64,000 nucleotides of DNA, taken from assembly GCA_039519185.1 (NCBI GenBank), contig CM076851.1, positions 29,409,825-29,473,824 of the forward strand, read 5' to 3'. The DNA comes from Astragalus membranaceus (lineage: Eukaryota; Streptophyta; Magnoliopsida; Fabales; Fabaceae). Both the position numbers and the translations under genes were made by a program. The notes beneath the pieces are model-generated. The model had not been told where the DNA came from and ran no database searches. It was given only the letters and a program-made list of their open reading frames with translations. Of the stretch, positions 44,076 to 56,213 are shown piece after piece (the stretch's first letter is position 1; every line of letters starts with the position of its first letter).

Positions 44076-44660
44076 TAAAAAAAGTAAACAAGTGGCAACA
44101 GGAGCGGCAACGAGAGACTGACAACGGGAGCATGGAGGAGAAAATGATAGATCTACTATCTATCTAATCTAATATCTTTTAATCTAATATCTAATATATT
44201 TATCTATTTATACAAACAAACCTCCTATGAAATTACCAATTTGAATCTCTTATTAATAAGACACATATTTAATTTAAGGGTAAAAATGTCATTACCCTCT
44301 ATTTCTTTCTTTTTCTTCTTACACGCTCTTTCTTACTTTTTACTCTTTCTTCTTAAACTCTCTTTCCTCATTTTCACTTTTATCTTACACTCTCTTTCTT
44401 CCTTTTGTTTTTCAGTTTACTTTTACTTTTTCCATAAACAGTTCTTCTATTTCTCTTATGAGTTCACTTTAGTTTTTTAACTAAATTTCTAAATTTATAC
44501 AAACACTACTCTACTAAAATTACCTATAAAAATGTAAATGAGTCACACGAAAAAACAAAAATAAACTATCAACTTTTTGGAAAAAGTTATCACCTTAAAA
44601 TTTTAATTTTTCTCTCTGAAATATGTTTACACTTTTATTGATAATCTACTATCACATCTT
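44076..44660. other. AT-rich spacer, no gene seen
   Basis: A pyrimidine-rich stretch (TTTCTTTCTTTTTCTTC-like, 44290-44460) lies between two repeat arrays. No coding or structural feature is recognised. Confidence 0.4.
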
Positions 44661-45570
44661 ATTGATAATCTACTATCTATCTTTTACTATCTACTATAAT
44701 CTACTAATCAACTAAAATTATCAATTGAAACTACAATATAACTGCAATCGTATATAAAAAACACGGGATAACTGCACTGATATATAAAAAAACACATGAT
44801 TAATATTTGTCATTGATAATTAAAAATTTTGAAGACTGTTATAAATCTACTATCTAAAAAAAAAGAAGATTTAATGACTATTTAAACTACTGATTGATAT
44901 GTAAAACAAATATTTATTATTGATAATCTACTATCTCTCTTTTACTATCTACTATAGTTTACTAATCAACTAAAATAATCAATTGAAACTACGAGATAAC
45001 TGCACTGCGGGATAACTGCACTGATATATAAAAAAAACATGAGATTAATATTTGTAACTGATAATTAAAATTTTTGAAGACTACTACAATAAACCTACTA
45101 TCTAAAAAACAAGAAGACTTAATGACTATTTAAACTATTAATTAAGATTTAAAACAAATATCAAAAAAATTGGGATAACTGCACTGATATATAAAAAAAA
45201 GGGTAAAGTGTTCCCGGGGTCCCTTATCTTTATTTAAAGTAACGATTTGGTCCTTTATCTTTTTTTTGTCCCAAATCAGTCCTTTATGTTTTAAATTTTT
45301 GACACATAAATCCTTTGCTGTCCCAAATCAGTCCTTTATGTTTCAAAATTTTAACACATAAATCCTTTTTTTTGACACATAAATCAACACTGTTAACGGA
45401 AAAGGATTTATGTGTCAAAAATTTGAAAGATAAAGGACTTACTTGGGACAAAAAAACATAAAGGACTAATTCGTTACTTTAAATAAAGATAAGGGATCCC
45501 GGGAGCACTTTAGCCTAAAAAAAATTACGAGATAACTGCACTAATATATAAAAAACACGGGATAACTGCA

Positions 45571-45615
<45 letters not shown>

Positions 45616-46169
45616 ACGAGATGAAAATTTGCCATTGAAAATTAAAATATTTGAAGACTACTATAAACCTACTATCTAAAAAACAAGAAGATTTAATGAC
45701 TATTTAAACTACTGATTAATTTTTAAAACAAATATTTCTTATTGATAATCTACTATCTCTCTTTTACTATCTACTATAATTTACTAATCAACTAAAATAA
45801 TCAATTGAAACTACGAGATAACTGCAATGATATATAAAAAAAACACGAGATTAATATTTGTAATTGATAATAAAAAAATTTGAAGACTACTACTATAAAC
45901 CTATTATCTAAAAAACAAGAAGACTTAATGACTATTTAAACTAATAATTAATATTTAAAACAAATATGAAAAACATGGGATAACTGCACTGATATATAAA
46001 AAATTACGAGATAACTGCACTGATATATAAAAAACACGGGATTAATATTTTTCATTGATAATTAAAATTTTTGAAGACTACTATAAACCTACTATCTAAA
46101 AAACAAGAAGATTTAATGAGTATTTAAACTACTGGTTAATATTTAAAACAAATATTTCTTATTGATAAT
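44661..46169. repeat. AT-rich satellite-like array
   Basis: Long units of about 260 bases and shorter derivatives contain ACTATCTACTATAATTTACT, a TCAATTGAAACTACGAGATA phrase and GGGATAACTGCACTGATATA. The last phrase occurs about ten times (for example near 44764, 45008, 45171, 45556, 45977 and 46008). A MITE interrupts the array at 45201-45515 and a (TA)n run lies at 45574-45612. The array stops at the gypsy LTR at 46170. Confidence 0.7.
45201..45515. mobile_element. Hairpin MITE with 9-bp target duplication
   Basis: The ends GGGTAAAGTGTTCCCGGG and, inverted, GGCTAAAGTGCTCCCGGG extend into arms of about 100 bases (GTCCCTTATCTTTATTTAAA shared almost fully). TAAAAAAAA flanks both sides (45192-45200 and 45516-45524), although an A-rich site makes that less decisive. 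No coding capacity. The 9-base duplication suggests a Mutator-type element. Confidence 0.75.
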
Positions 46170-47226
46170 TGTAACATCCATAATTTTTAAAATACTGAAA
46201 CTATGGATATTGCGAGTAATTTATATTTCGTATGAAATAATAAGTCATGACTCGGATATGGGGTACTCGAGGATACAACATTAGAGGATAAAACCGTAAG
46301 ACTAAAAGATATTAGTATCTAAACTATGGATTAAGGGCTTAAACAAAGAATTTGGTGAGGATTTGGAGCTGGGGGCATTTTAGTCATTTCACCTTTTAAA
46401 ATGTCTCAGCCCCAAATACATGCCTAATTTCCCATCCTACCTCACTTAGTGACATTCTGCTGGAACAAAAGAAAGAAAGAAGTGGAGAAGAAAGGAAGGA
46501 GAAGGGAGGCGAAAGAGAGGGGAGGAAAGGAGGCCATCATCACCATTATCCTTGGTTGCATGTAAGTGCTCTTTTCATCCCTCCCTTCCATTTTTCGAGC
46601 TCTATCTAATGAACCAAACCTCAGCTCCCCATTCCTCTCCTAACTCAACTTACCATTTTTGACACTTGAAGCTCCAAAGTGAAACAACGGAGTTTTGAGC
46701 TCTATAGAGCTTTGCATGTTCAGCTGGAGCTAGGAGGAAGATGGAACTGAACTCACTTTCTCTTTGAAAGGAGGATTTGGTGTATTGGGGTTGCTGAATT
46801 CGGAATTGGAGCAGTGAATAGTAGCGTGCTATCTTAGAACCGGTTTGGGAACGTTACGGGGATTGTTCGAGCGCCTTTGATCGATAGTTCGAGTGAGGAA
46901 GCGATTTCTCGAGGGATTCATAAAATCGGTGAGTTTTACTCACGATTAGGGCTTTGTTGTTATTCTGAAATTGTTGGCAAAATCTGTGCATCGCTCAAAT
47001 TTGATTTTCGAAATATTTCCGAGTCGAAAACCGTTTTTCGGAGAAATTAACATTTTTCGGTTTCTACAAAATATATGCATTCTATACGAATTTGATTGAA
47101 TGTTTGGACTGAATTTGCTGGATATATTATCTGTTTTGAGGTTGGAATTTGATCGGAATTCGGATTGGACGCGAACAGATAAGCGGAGCGAGAGAATCGG
47201 ATTGAATTTCAGAAACAGAACATGAT

Positions 47227-47340
47227 GCACGGGTCGTGCGCCCCTGGGCACGAACCGTGCGCCCACTTCGAAGATGGCCATTTAATTTGGCACATCACGC
47301 ACGGGTCGTGCGCCCCTAGGGCACGGATCGTGCGTGTGGT
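47227..47340. repeat. GC-rich palindromic repeat in LTR
   Basis: GCACGGGTCGTGCGCCCCT occurs at 47227 and again at 47299. Each is followed by GGGCACG and a (G/A)CCGTGCG-like inverted partner, so both copies can fold. Local GC content is far above the surrounding AT-rich DNA. Confidence 0.8.
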
Positions 47341-47638
47341 TCTGTTTCCGGGTGCAAATTTCTCGTTTCGTCGCTCCTTTCGATTTCAAACCTCTTCTAA
47401 TCTTCTTCCCAACAAATTGTGATGATATTGCCCTAATAAAATCAATGTTTTGAGTGTGTTCAACTTGATTTTGAGAAAAGGGTTTTGAAGGTTATAATTG
47501 TTCGTAAAACCGAAAAGTAGACCGCGTGTGAGTTCACGTTTTGAATAACAAACCGGATTATATGTCCAATTTTGTACTGGGATTATAACGCCGAATGACT
47601 TGTATATTATTCATCAAAACGGGTTATAGACAATGTTA

Positions 47639-47701
<63 letters not shown>

Positions 47702-50168
47702 AATATGAAAGTCGGCCCAATGCGGGTGTAATATATAGATTATATCAAGTTGGGTGACGACCCAACGAATAACATACTAGGAAGGGAAGGTCATGAGCCC
47801 TCACCCTAGGCCCGGACAACGTTATGGAATGGACTAACGTGGGTTCATCGAGATTGTGGCTGTTGCACGGTCGATGGTTTGCTAAGTTAAGAACACGATT
47901 CGCCGGGATTGCGGTTGTTGCACGGTCGGTGTTTCGATTATTAAGCTTGTAATTGTATTGTAATTTACAAGGCTTAGAAACAAATAATTAGCGCATTAGA
48001 TACCGGGATTGTGGCTGTTGCACGGTCGGTAAATGGCTAAGTATATATTTGAGCAAGTAGTTTATAAACTTAGCTATGTTGCAATGGTTTTATAAGTGAA
48101 CCGAGTGATAGTGAGGGGGCACGGTAGAACTCACTGAGATATGTTATCTCTCACCCTATCATTATTGTGGTTTTTACAGAGAAACAGGGGAAGCGAAAGA
48201 CAAGGCGACACGAGTAGGTGACGCGCTTACGGAGATGCAAGAGACTCGTAGTCTTGATGTTTTCCGACTGTTCTTCTTTTAGTGTCTCTGTTTTGGTTAT
48301 GTAACTTATACTTGATATGAGTTGTATGAACCCCTTTTTTTCACTGTTTATGGTATTGAACAATTCGGTCTGTATTCCTTTTGAGTTGTGAAAACAGTGA
48401 ACTTTTATGGAATTTAAGACGGATGACTCCGAGATATTATGTTATATCACTACAACATTTTGACCCAAAGGCAACGCCTGAAAACCGTTGCGTAAAGCCA
48501 AAAAATCGTTGCCTTACCTTTCGGCAATGGTTTTGAAACCGTTGTTTCTGCAGGCGTTGCCTAAACTAAAGGCAACGGTTTTTTGTGATCAAAGGCAACA
48601 CAGACCTAAAACCGCTGCCATTGATAACCTAAACGCAACGGTTTGACTTTTACGAATCGACAACAGTCGTAAACCGTTGCCAGTTAAGGCAAGACTTAAA
48701 AATCGTTGCAAGTTATGGCAACACGCTAAAACCGTTGCTTCACCAACAAATACAACACTTCAAAAACGTTGCCATAGATAATAAAAAATGAAAAAAAAAT
48801 AATAGAAAAAAGATTAGAGAGGTCCATTCCTTCCAAACATAAAAATTATGTGTGATATCACTCAAATTTAATGACAATCAATTAATAACACAATACAGCA
48901 AAAACATGCACTATCTTCAATTCTACCTACACAAAATTTTTGGTTTCTAAAAACATCCAAAATTACAATTCGCGATAAAATGAGAAAATGTTCATAATCC
49001 TAAGAACAACCAGTCGCGATTTTCTTATGAAAAATCCATTTCCACCTAGTTCTTCCTTGGTTAGGAACCGTATTTCTCCAGAAAATATGAAGGACCACGT
49101 GGCTTTAGCTCCCAAGCATCGAACTTGCTCAAAATGAAGCCTACAAGTAAATAGCATTGTATCATATAAAATCCAATTCACTATCTAATACAAAAGATGT
49201 AAACACTGTTTACTCTAGTTGACTACCACCATCTCCATGATTAGTTGAAACAACAAGATAGTGCTTTTGAAGAATGAAGAACAATCATAACAACATTTTT
49301 ATTCATTCATAAAAGAGATTGTACTATCAGCTGCAACAGCAACAAGCTAAAGAACATACATGCTTTAAGAATGCAAATGCAAGGAGGAGGAAAGCATAGA
49401 GGAAGGGTTATCAACAGAATACCTTTCACACTATTTTGGAATTCGTTGACATCCTCTATAGAGAATTTCCAGAAGCAGCTATGAATGCTTGACAGATTTT
49501 GTAACGGTCCTTCTCCAAAGGTGATTGATTCTGATTTATGAATTATACAAGTTAGATAAAACCTGTAACTTACAAAAATCCATTGATGAATCTGGTCTAG
49601 TAATACCCATATTTCCATATCACAAATCATTAGATCCATATTGCAGTACAACTTACTGTGAGCTCAAACATATTTGTACTATCCTTATACACTCAATAGT
49701 CCAAGTACGATCAAAGGAAGACAATACATTAAAATTCAATTCCAAGTCACTAAAATTATAACTAGGTAATGCTTCAAAACAACTACAACAAGAAGAAAAT
49801 GGCAAGAACTCCAACTCACTAAAATTAAAACTAGGTAATGCTTCAAAACAACTACAACAAGAAAATGGCAAATAATAGTAAGTTATTTAAAACAAGGTAA
49901 TGCCTCAAAACAACTTCAACAAGTTTTGCAGATTCTCTAACAATTAAATTCTAATCTTTCACATTTCAATCTTTTGGATGGGTAGTTTCAAATCCAGTGA
50001 CCATAACACCATCTACTCACCCACTAGTGATACAATGGTAAGCAATATGTCATTTGGGTCTTAGAAATGCAGACACAATGCGTACATAAATAGAAATGCA
50101 GAACACTAGAAGCCATATATGGTCATGTTGGCTCAAAGACAGACAAAGATAAGCAAAGCTTCCCTTAC

Positions 50169-50515
50169 CCTGCATCATTTGCTTATCAGAAACGAGATCC
50201 CACTGGCTTGGTGCAGCTAAACCAGTATCAGACTCCTTGATACCTATTATTACATCAGAAAGTAACATCTAAGGAAATGTGCAAGTGTTAACAATATCCA
50301 GTCCTAGCAAATAAGAGAACCAGTATGAATGCAATGAAGAAATTCAGTATTTGCAACATTATTTTAACATATCTCTTTCCATATGTGATGCATGAGAAGT
50401 TTATCCAAACTGTCTCTAAATCTTATGCGCATAGTAATCAAGTCATTCACTTTCTTTGCCATATCTTTGATTTCTTCTCCACCTTGTTTATGCTTGTGGA
50501 ATAAGGTCCCAAACC
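50169..50515 (-). pseudogene. Captured RPT1 (26S proteasome ATPase) exons
   Basis: RPT1 is one of six AAA-ATPases at the base of the 26S proteasome. One exon (50439-50515) follows an AG acceptor and reads GLGPYSTSINKVEK, then, after a one-base deletion, EIKDMAKKVNDL. The next (50169-50243) has AG and GT borders and reads SDTGLAAPSQWDLVSDKQ and MMQ. Together they match the N-terminal coiled-coil part of plant RPT1 and keep intron sequence between them, so the capture was from genomic DNA. The AAA domain is absent. The order and strand follow the HEMB pieces upstream. Confidence 0.8.
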
Positions 50516-50645
50516 CTGCATAAAGTATGACAAAAAACTACATAAAAAACTTGTTTATGAATACACTAATGATGAGACAACCAGAGATCAGATGAAAGCA
50601 TTTTCAGTCCAGCAACTATAATGAAATGGCTAGCATACTTAGCAA

Positions 50646-51462
50646 TTGGGAAATAGCACAATGCTATTAACACCAACATTGCGCGCTTTTGCAACCTGAA
50701 GTACAAAATGCTTGCTGAAATTAAACTAAATTTCGACAAGGCATAGCAAGAATAATGGAGCATCACCTGTGCAGTTTAGGAAGATAAAAAAGAAAAGGTT
50801 TTATGTACTCATCAGTCACAAAACAAAAGACGAAAAAATTTCTTCAAAAACAAGCAGACAATGTAGTGGTTCATACAAGTCAAATACATGAAGGAACAAT
50901 CAAATCCGTCCAAACTCCTAGACCAGATTGGAACAGATTCAAACTTCTAATAAAACACTTTTGAATGGTTTCATCATATTATCTTGCTATTCATTTTAGA
51001 ATATCTTCAAAATTCCAGCTAATGAAACACTTTCTAGGCTAAAATATAAGATTAACAACATAAAAAACGACGCTTCAGACAAAGGGCAACAAGGGAATTC
51101 ATTGAAGTTGTCCAAGCAAGGGAGTATATTTGAGACACAGAAAGAGCAGAAGATAAAACCTCTTCCAAAAGACCACGTCTCCAACCAAGCCTGTAACAAC
51201 CTGGCATTGCACCAATAGGGGTGTCCTCTTCACCTGCATGAAGAGTTCAAATTGTTTCTCATAATCTAAAATCAAATCATGACAAGCATATAAGCAAAAC
51301 TAACAACCACGAAAGTCTACTCTAAAAAATCATCATGAACAAATTAAAAGACGAACCTTCATGTATGAAAAGTGGATACACAAAATTCGCAGGTGATAAA
51401 CTTGTTTCCTAAAAAACCGATCGTAGTGCAGCTGACTGACGGTTACGACGAGGACGCCTTTG
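50646..51462 (-). pseudogene. Captured HEMB (porphobilinogen synthase) exons
   Basis: HEMB (ALAD) makes porphobilinogen for chlorophyll and heme in plastids. Three exon pieces keep their splice borders. 51357-51462 reads QRRPRRN..., one TAG where the family has glutamine, then ETS and SPANFVYPLFIHE. 51160-51233 reads EEDTPIGAMPGCYRLGW and RRGLLEE. 50646-50695 reads VAKARNVGVNSIVLFP and stops soon after. They join in phase across GT-AG introns. The catalytic lysines, metal-binding cysteines and transit peptide are absent, so no enzyme can be made. Retained introns indicate DNA-level capture by the CACTA element. Confidence 0.88.
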
Positions 51463-52766
51463 AATTGGCTAATAACATAAAAGTATTAAAAAAAATACGA
51501 AACAATCAAAAATCAAATGAAACAAGTTATAATTCTAGTGAGGAACAATACAAACTGGACCATTGGAAGTTGAGAATGAGATAAAGGAACTTACCAATTG
51601 GGTTAACATTGCCTCAATAGCTTTCAAGATGGAGATGCACATGCAAGAGGATCTCCACACACCTGCAACTCCAATAATCAAATAACAATAACCGATTAGA
51701 AACAAGTAAAACAAAGTAACAATTATGTGTAATCCCAAATTCAATAGTAAAATGTCATAATATTTCTTTCATAAGCTTTTTTTTGTTTCTTTGTGCAAGC
51801 CAACAAATAGACCAAAGACACCAATACATAATCATCTTAAGAATCAATGCTGTAAGAAACATTAAAACTTACATTCAGAAGCCAACAACCAAGAACTAGA
51901 TTAAGAAACAAGCCAACAACCAAAAAAGAAATTTAAATGTAAACAGAAGCTCAGGAAAAAAAACACTATTGCAAAACAAACAACCCACAAAATATGATTA
52001 GATCTACAAATGCAATTAACAATCCCAGCCACAAAACAAAACCAATATTTAAATCATTCCTCTTTTTTACATTCAATATCCTATTAATTACTTTTAAATT
52101 CCCTTTCAAATCACTGATTCATTCTATTTCACCATAAGTCTCAAAACATATTCACGAATTGTAACCAAAAAAATATTCAAGAATAATAAAGCCTAGCAAA
52201 TAAAATCAAATCAAATGGATCATGTATGGATCAAATATACCACAATCTGCAAATAAATCACAACCCAAACTTGCTTTACCTTAATATATTTCAGACCATA
52301 CCACATATTCATGAATAACATAGCATAGCAATTGAAATCAAATCAAACCAACCAGGAGCAAGATGATGCGGTGGTCATGCAAGAATGGCGGCACCTCGTT
52401 TTGGCCACTGCAACAAATATTGGCTCGAGAGCAGAGATAACGAAAGCCTTGCACGGATTAATAACGGCTCCTGAGAGCCAAATCGCAAGTCCTAGGTAAA
52501 ATCAAAGAACGAATCAACAACAACAGAAAGCCAAATCTGATTCGCGACAAGTTAAGAAGAAACAAAAGTAGAAACCAAAGAAACATGATGTGTGATACCT
52601 AGACGAAGATGTAACAGAACCGGATAGCCTTGTAGACGGCATCGTTGAAATCACGCAATGCAAGACGGCGTGTAGAGAAAGTGTTGGCTGGAAATCTGTT
52701 CAAACTACGACTAACCCTTGCCAATCACGTAGCGAATGAACATCCAGAACTAGAGAGAGGAAAACC

Positions 52767-52769
<3 letters not shown>

Positions 52770-52828
<59 letters not shown>
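52770..52828. repeat. (GA)n microsatellite
   Basis: About 29 GA units inside the CACTA element. Confidence 0.95.
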
Positions 52829-52831
<3 letters not shown>

Positions 52832-53653
52832 GAACCTGAACCTTGATAGCACTGCTTGAATTCATTGTGAGGGATTTCGATTTAGGGTTCGCGCAAGTGA
52901 GAGGATGAGTTCTGATTTCAGAGAGAATCCATTTAGGGTTCGCGCATGGTGAGCTCAGATTTGTGAGGCTGAGTTCTGATTTTGCGTTTCTGAGAATTGA
53001 AAACACGGTGAGCTCTAATTAGTGAGAGAAGTGATTTAGGGTGATTTGTGAGAGAATTTTGAGGGTGAGGGTGAGCTCAGATTTCGCGCATGATGAGCTC
53101 TCATTTGTGAGAGAAGTGATTTAGGGCTCTCCGTTTTGTTGTTTGAGCATTCAGGTTTTTTATTTTTTTAATAATTGTCCACAACGTTTTTAAACTATTG
53201 GCTAAAGCTAAACAAAAAAACCGTTGTTCTGGACCTTATGGCAACGTTTTTAAAACGTTGGCTAAAGATAAACAAAAAAACTGTTGCTGTAGCTCTTTTG
53301 GGAACAGTTTTGAGCCGTTGCTGTTAAAAAAATTAAAAAAAATGAATCAGCAACGGGTTCCAAAAACCGTTGCCAATGTTCTCTAAGGCAACGGTTTTTT
53401 TGGCGTTGCAATTTTAGGCGTTGTCGTAGGGTCAAAATGTTGTAGTGTATTGTCGGAAAAAGTTTGTACGTTCAATATCTAAGCAGGGATTGTGTCCTCT
53501 GATTATTGCTAAGCTGTGCATTTCAATGTATCTACACGTTAGAAATATTGGGGTGTTACAATTGGTATCGGAGCCGTTCGACCTAGTCGGACTTAGATGT
53601 TAAGAGTCTTTTACGTCTTCTAAGTCTGATTCTTCTTAGTATGCTATTAGACA

Positions 53654-54660
53654 TTGAGCCTAGTCAACTTAATACTTTGTGCATATTTCGCAGAATCATG
53701 GCTGGAATGGATGCAGAATGTCATTGAAACTCAGCAGAAGATGATGAATGACATGATGCTAATGCAGCAGCAACAGATGGCTCAAATGGCTCAAATGCAG
53801 CAGATGCATCAAGTGCCACAACCACAACTAAATGAGCCAGTCAATGTACCACAACCTGAGGATCCCAACAGGATGTATTTCCGGTTTCTGAAGATGAAAC
53901 CTCCAATCTTCAAAGGAGGATCCGACCCAATGAAAGCTCATTTTTGGGTGATGCCATGGAAAGAATTTTTGTGACATTACAATGCAACGAAGAAGAGAAA
54001 GTAATCTGTGCTGCCAATGCTCTAGACGAAGATGCTCATACTTGGTGGACTAATGCACGCAGGATGCTTCAAACCCAAGGGACACCTCTCAATTGGGTTA
54101 ACTTTAAGGAGTTGGTCCTAGATCACTACTTTCCCGATGCTCAGAGGCTTGCCAAACAAGTGGAATTTGTTAGTCTGAAACAGGGGGACATGTCAGTTGG
54201 AGAATATGCTGCAAAATTTGAGAGATTGTCTCAATTCTATGAAGTAGGAACCCATGCCCCTAATGACAGGTGGAAGATGATTATGTCTAAACAAGGCCTT
54301 CGTGGAGATGTGAACCAAGGTCTTAGTTCCTACACTATGACCACTTATCCTACCTTGGTGCAACAAGCTCACACTGCTGAGGAAGATCTCAAGAGGATGT
54401 ATGTAGAGAAGAGAGATTTCTGGAAGGACAAGAGAGGGATAGTGGATCAACTTCTTCAAACCCTAGATACAAGAGAAATTCTTATAAAGGAAAGCAGGTA
54501 CAAACGATCGATTCATCTAGGCCAAGCAAATGTTCCCTCTGCAAGAAGTATTACATAGGTAAATGTCAAGCTGCACCAAATCAGTGTTAGTTTTGCAAGG
54601 AAGAGGGTCATTATGCAAACAATTGCCCGACGAGGAGAGCTTTCTTGGAATCTTCTGATG
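53654..54660 (+). pseudogene. gag: Chromovirus-like gag, broken
   Basis: A glutamine/methionine-rich N-terminus (53700-53850) leads into PPIFKGGSDPMKA. A frameshift near 53950 moves to 53944-54558, which holds the gag core: EDAHTWWTNAR, VLDHYFPDAQR and SVGEYAAKFERLS. Past a further frame change, the zinc-knuckle region reads C-x-x-C and FCKEEGHYANNC, with a TAG in place of the residue after the first cysteine of the second knuckle. The start codon in the leader (53698) is also out of frame. Confidence 0.85.
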
Positions 54661-56213
54661 CTCCAAGACAAGCCCGAGTCAACACTTTGGACGCTCACCA
54701 TCAAGCCAGATGATAATCTTATAAGGGGTACAGGTTCTATTTTCCATCAATTTGTTAATATACTGTATGATTCTGGTGCTACTCATTGTTTTATCTCAGA
54801 AGCATGTGCTGAACGATTAGGATTAACAGTATCTCCTATATCCGAACCGATAACTATCTTTACTGCTGCAAAGGGTCGTGTTCGAACCCAGTCGTTGTGT
54901 CTTAACTGTCTGCTTACCATAGGAGGCAGAGATTTTGTTGTTGACTTTATCTGTTTGCCTATGAGGGGGATGGAGATTGTCTTGGGAATGAATTGGATGA
55001 CTACCAACCATGTTACTATTGACTGCTTCAACCGTACCATTGGGTTTCCTTCTGAGGCAGTGGAACATTCACAGCCAACAACTGATAGTGTTATTTCTTT
55101 CACTTCAGCCAGCCAGTCTCTATTTCAAGGTGCGGAAGCTTTTGTTGTTATATTATCTGCATCAACTGAAGCTGGTTTGGACTTATCGTCTATTCAGGTT
55201 GTGAATGAATTTTTAGATGTTTTTCCTGATGAAGTTTCCTCGTTACCTCCGGATCGTGAGGTAGAGTTCTCTATAGATTTGATGCCTGGTACAGGGCCAA
55301 TATCTATAGCACCCTATAGAATGTCTCCTCTCGAGCTAAAGGAGTTGAAGTTCCAACTTGAGGAATTAATTTCCAAGAAGTTTATTTGACCGAGTGCTTC
55401 TCCATGGGGTGCTCCGGTACTTCTTGTCAAGAAGAAGGACAGAAGTATGAGATTATGTATCGACTATCGTCAATTGAACAAGATTACCATCAAGAATAAG
55501 TATTCGTTACCAAGGATAGATGATCTGCTTGATCAACTTCGAGGCGCTAAAGTATTCTCCAAAATTGATCTAAGATCGGGATACAATCAAATCAAAGTGA
55601 GGGCCTTAGATATTCCGAAGACCGCTTTCCGTACAAGGTATGGACACTATGAGTTTGTAGTGATGCCCTTCGGACTAACTAATGCTCCAGCTGTATTTAT
55701 GGACTACATGAATCAAGTTTTTCACTCCTACTTGGATCAGTTTGTGGTTGTCTTCATAGATGATATCTTGGTGTATTCAAAGACAATTGAGGAGCATGCT
55801 CAACATCTCCGCTTTGTTTTGAATGTACTCCGAGAAAAGAAACTATATGCAAAGCCGTCGAAGTGTGACTTCTGGATGTCAGAAATAAAGTTCTTGGGTC
55901 ACATGGTTTCCCAAGAGGGAGTGGCGGCCGATCCTAGCAAAGTGGAAGCTGTGTTGAATTGGGAGCGACCAACTTCAGTTACGGAAGTAAGAAGCTTCTT
56001 GGGGTTAGCAGGCTATTATAGAAGATTTATCCAAGGATTTTCACAGTTAGTCCTCCCACTCACCCGATTAACTCGCAAGGACCAGCCGTTTACATGAGAT
56101 GCTGATTGTGAGGAATGTTTCCTCGAATTGAAAGAGCGGTTGACTTCTGCTCCAATCCTGATTCTTCCGGATCCGTCCCTGGGATTTCAAATTTACAGTG
56201 ACGCCACTGGGAA
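54613..56213 (+). pseudogene. pol: Chromovirus-like protease and RT, truncated
   Basis: The frame 54613-55389 has the protease active site YDSGATHCFIS and the start of RT. A TGA at 55387-55389 replaces an expected arginine codon. RT continues in 55447-56097 with CIDYRQLNK, MPFGLTNAPAVF and the active site FIDD, then the connection region FLGLAGYYRRF. A second TGA at 56095-56097 replaces tryptophan. RNase H begins (FQIYSDATG) but is cut at about 56213, where unrelated CACTA-family sequence starts. Integrase, chromodomain and 3' LTR are missing. Tekay/Del affinity is inferred from gag and LTR style. Confidence 0.85.

Larger units (their letters stand above)
48448..53447. mobile_element. 5-kb CACTA element carrying host gene fragments
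   Basis: The ends CACTACAACATTTTGACCC are perfect 19-base inverted repeats, flanked by TAT (48445-48447 and 53448-53450), the three-base duplication of CACTA elements. Subterminal regions (48460-48780 and 53170-53420) are dense in AACCGTTGCC-type repeats. No Tnp1 or Tnp2 transposase is seen. The interior instead has exon-and-intron pieces of HEMB and RPT1 on the minus strand, an unidentified exon-like piece with splice borders at 51595-51662, a 68-base repeat (CTAGGTAATGCTTCAAAACA near 49763 and 49832) and a (GA)n run. It sits inside the gypsy LTR. Confidence 0.9.
46170..53560 (+). mobile_element. 5' LTR of chromovirus-like gypsy, split by CACTA
   Basis: Begins TGTAACATCC (46170) and ends GGGGTGTTACA (53560). 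With the CACTA element removed it is about 2388 bases. A methionine-tRNA-like site TGGTATCGGAGC follows at 53563. The LTR is related to the solo LTR at 61362-63704: both share GGGTGACGACCC, TCATGAGCCCT, CTAGGCCC and AGAACTCAC phrases in the same order. A (TA)n run lies at 47645-47699. No 3' LTR is present because the element is truncated at 56213. Confidence 0.85.

Noticed and set aside
44241..44480. 79-codon hydrophobic plus-strand frame
   Set aside because: A T/C-rich simple sequence yields Phe/Leu/Ser codons. No start context or domain is visible.
50566..50766. 66-codon minus-strand frame over the HEMB piece
   Set aside because: This open frame is shifted relative to the HEMB reading, which is the one supported by family motifs and exon phase.
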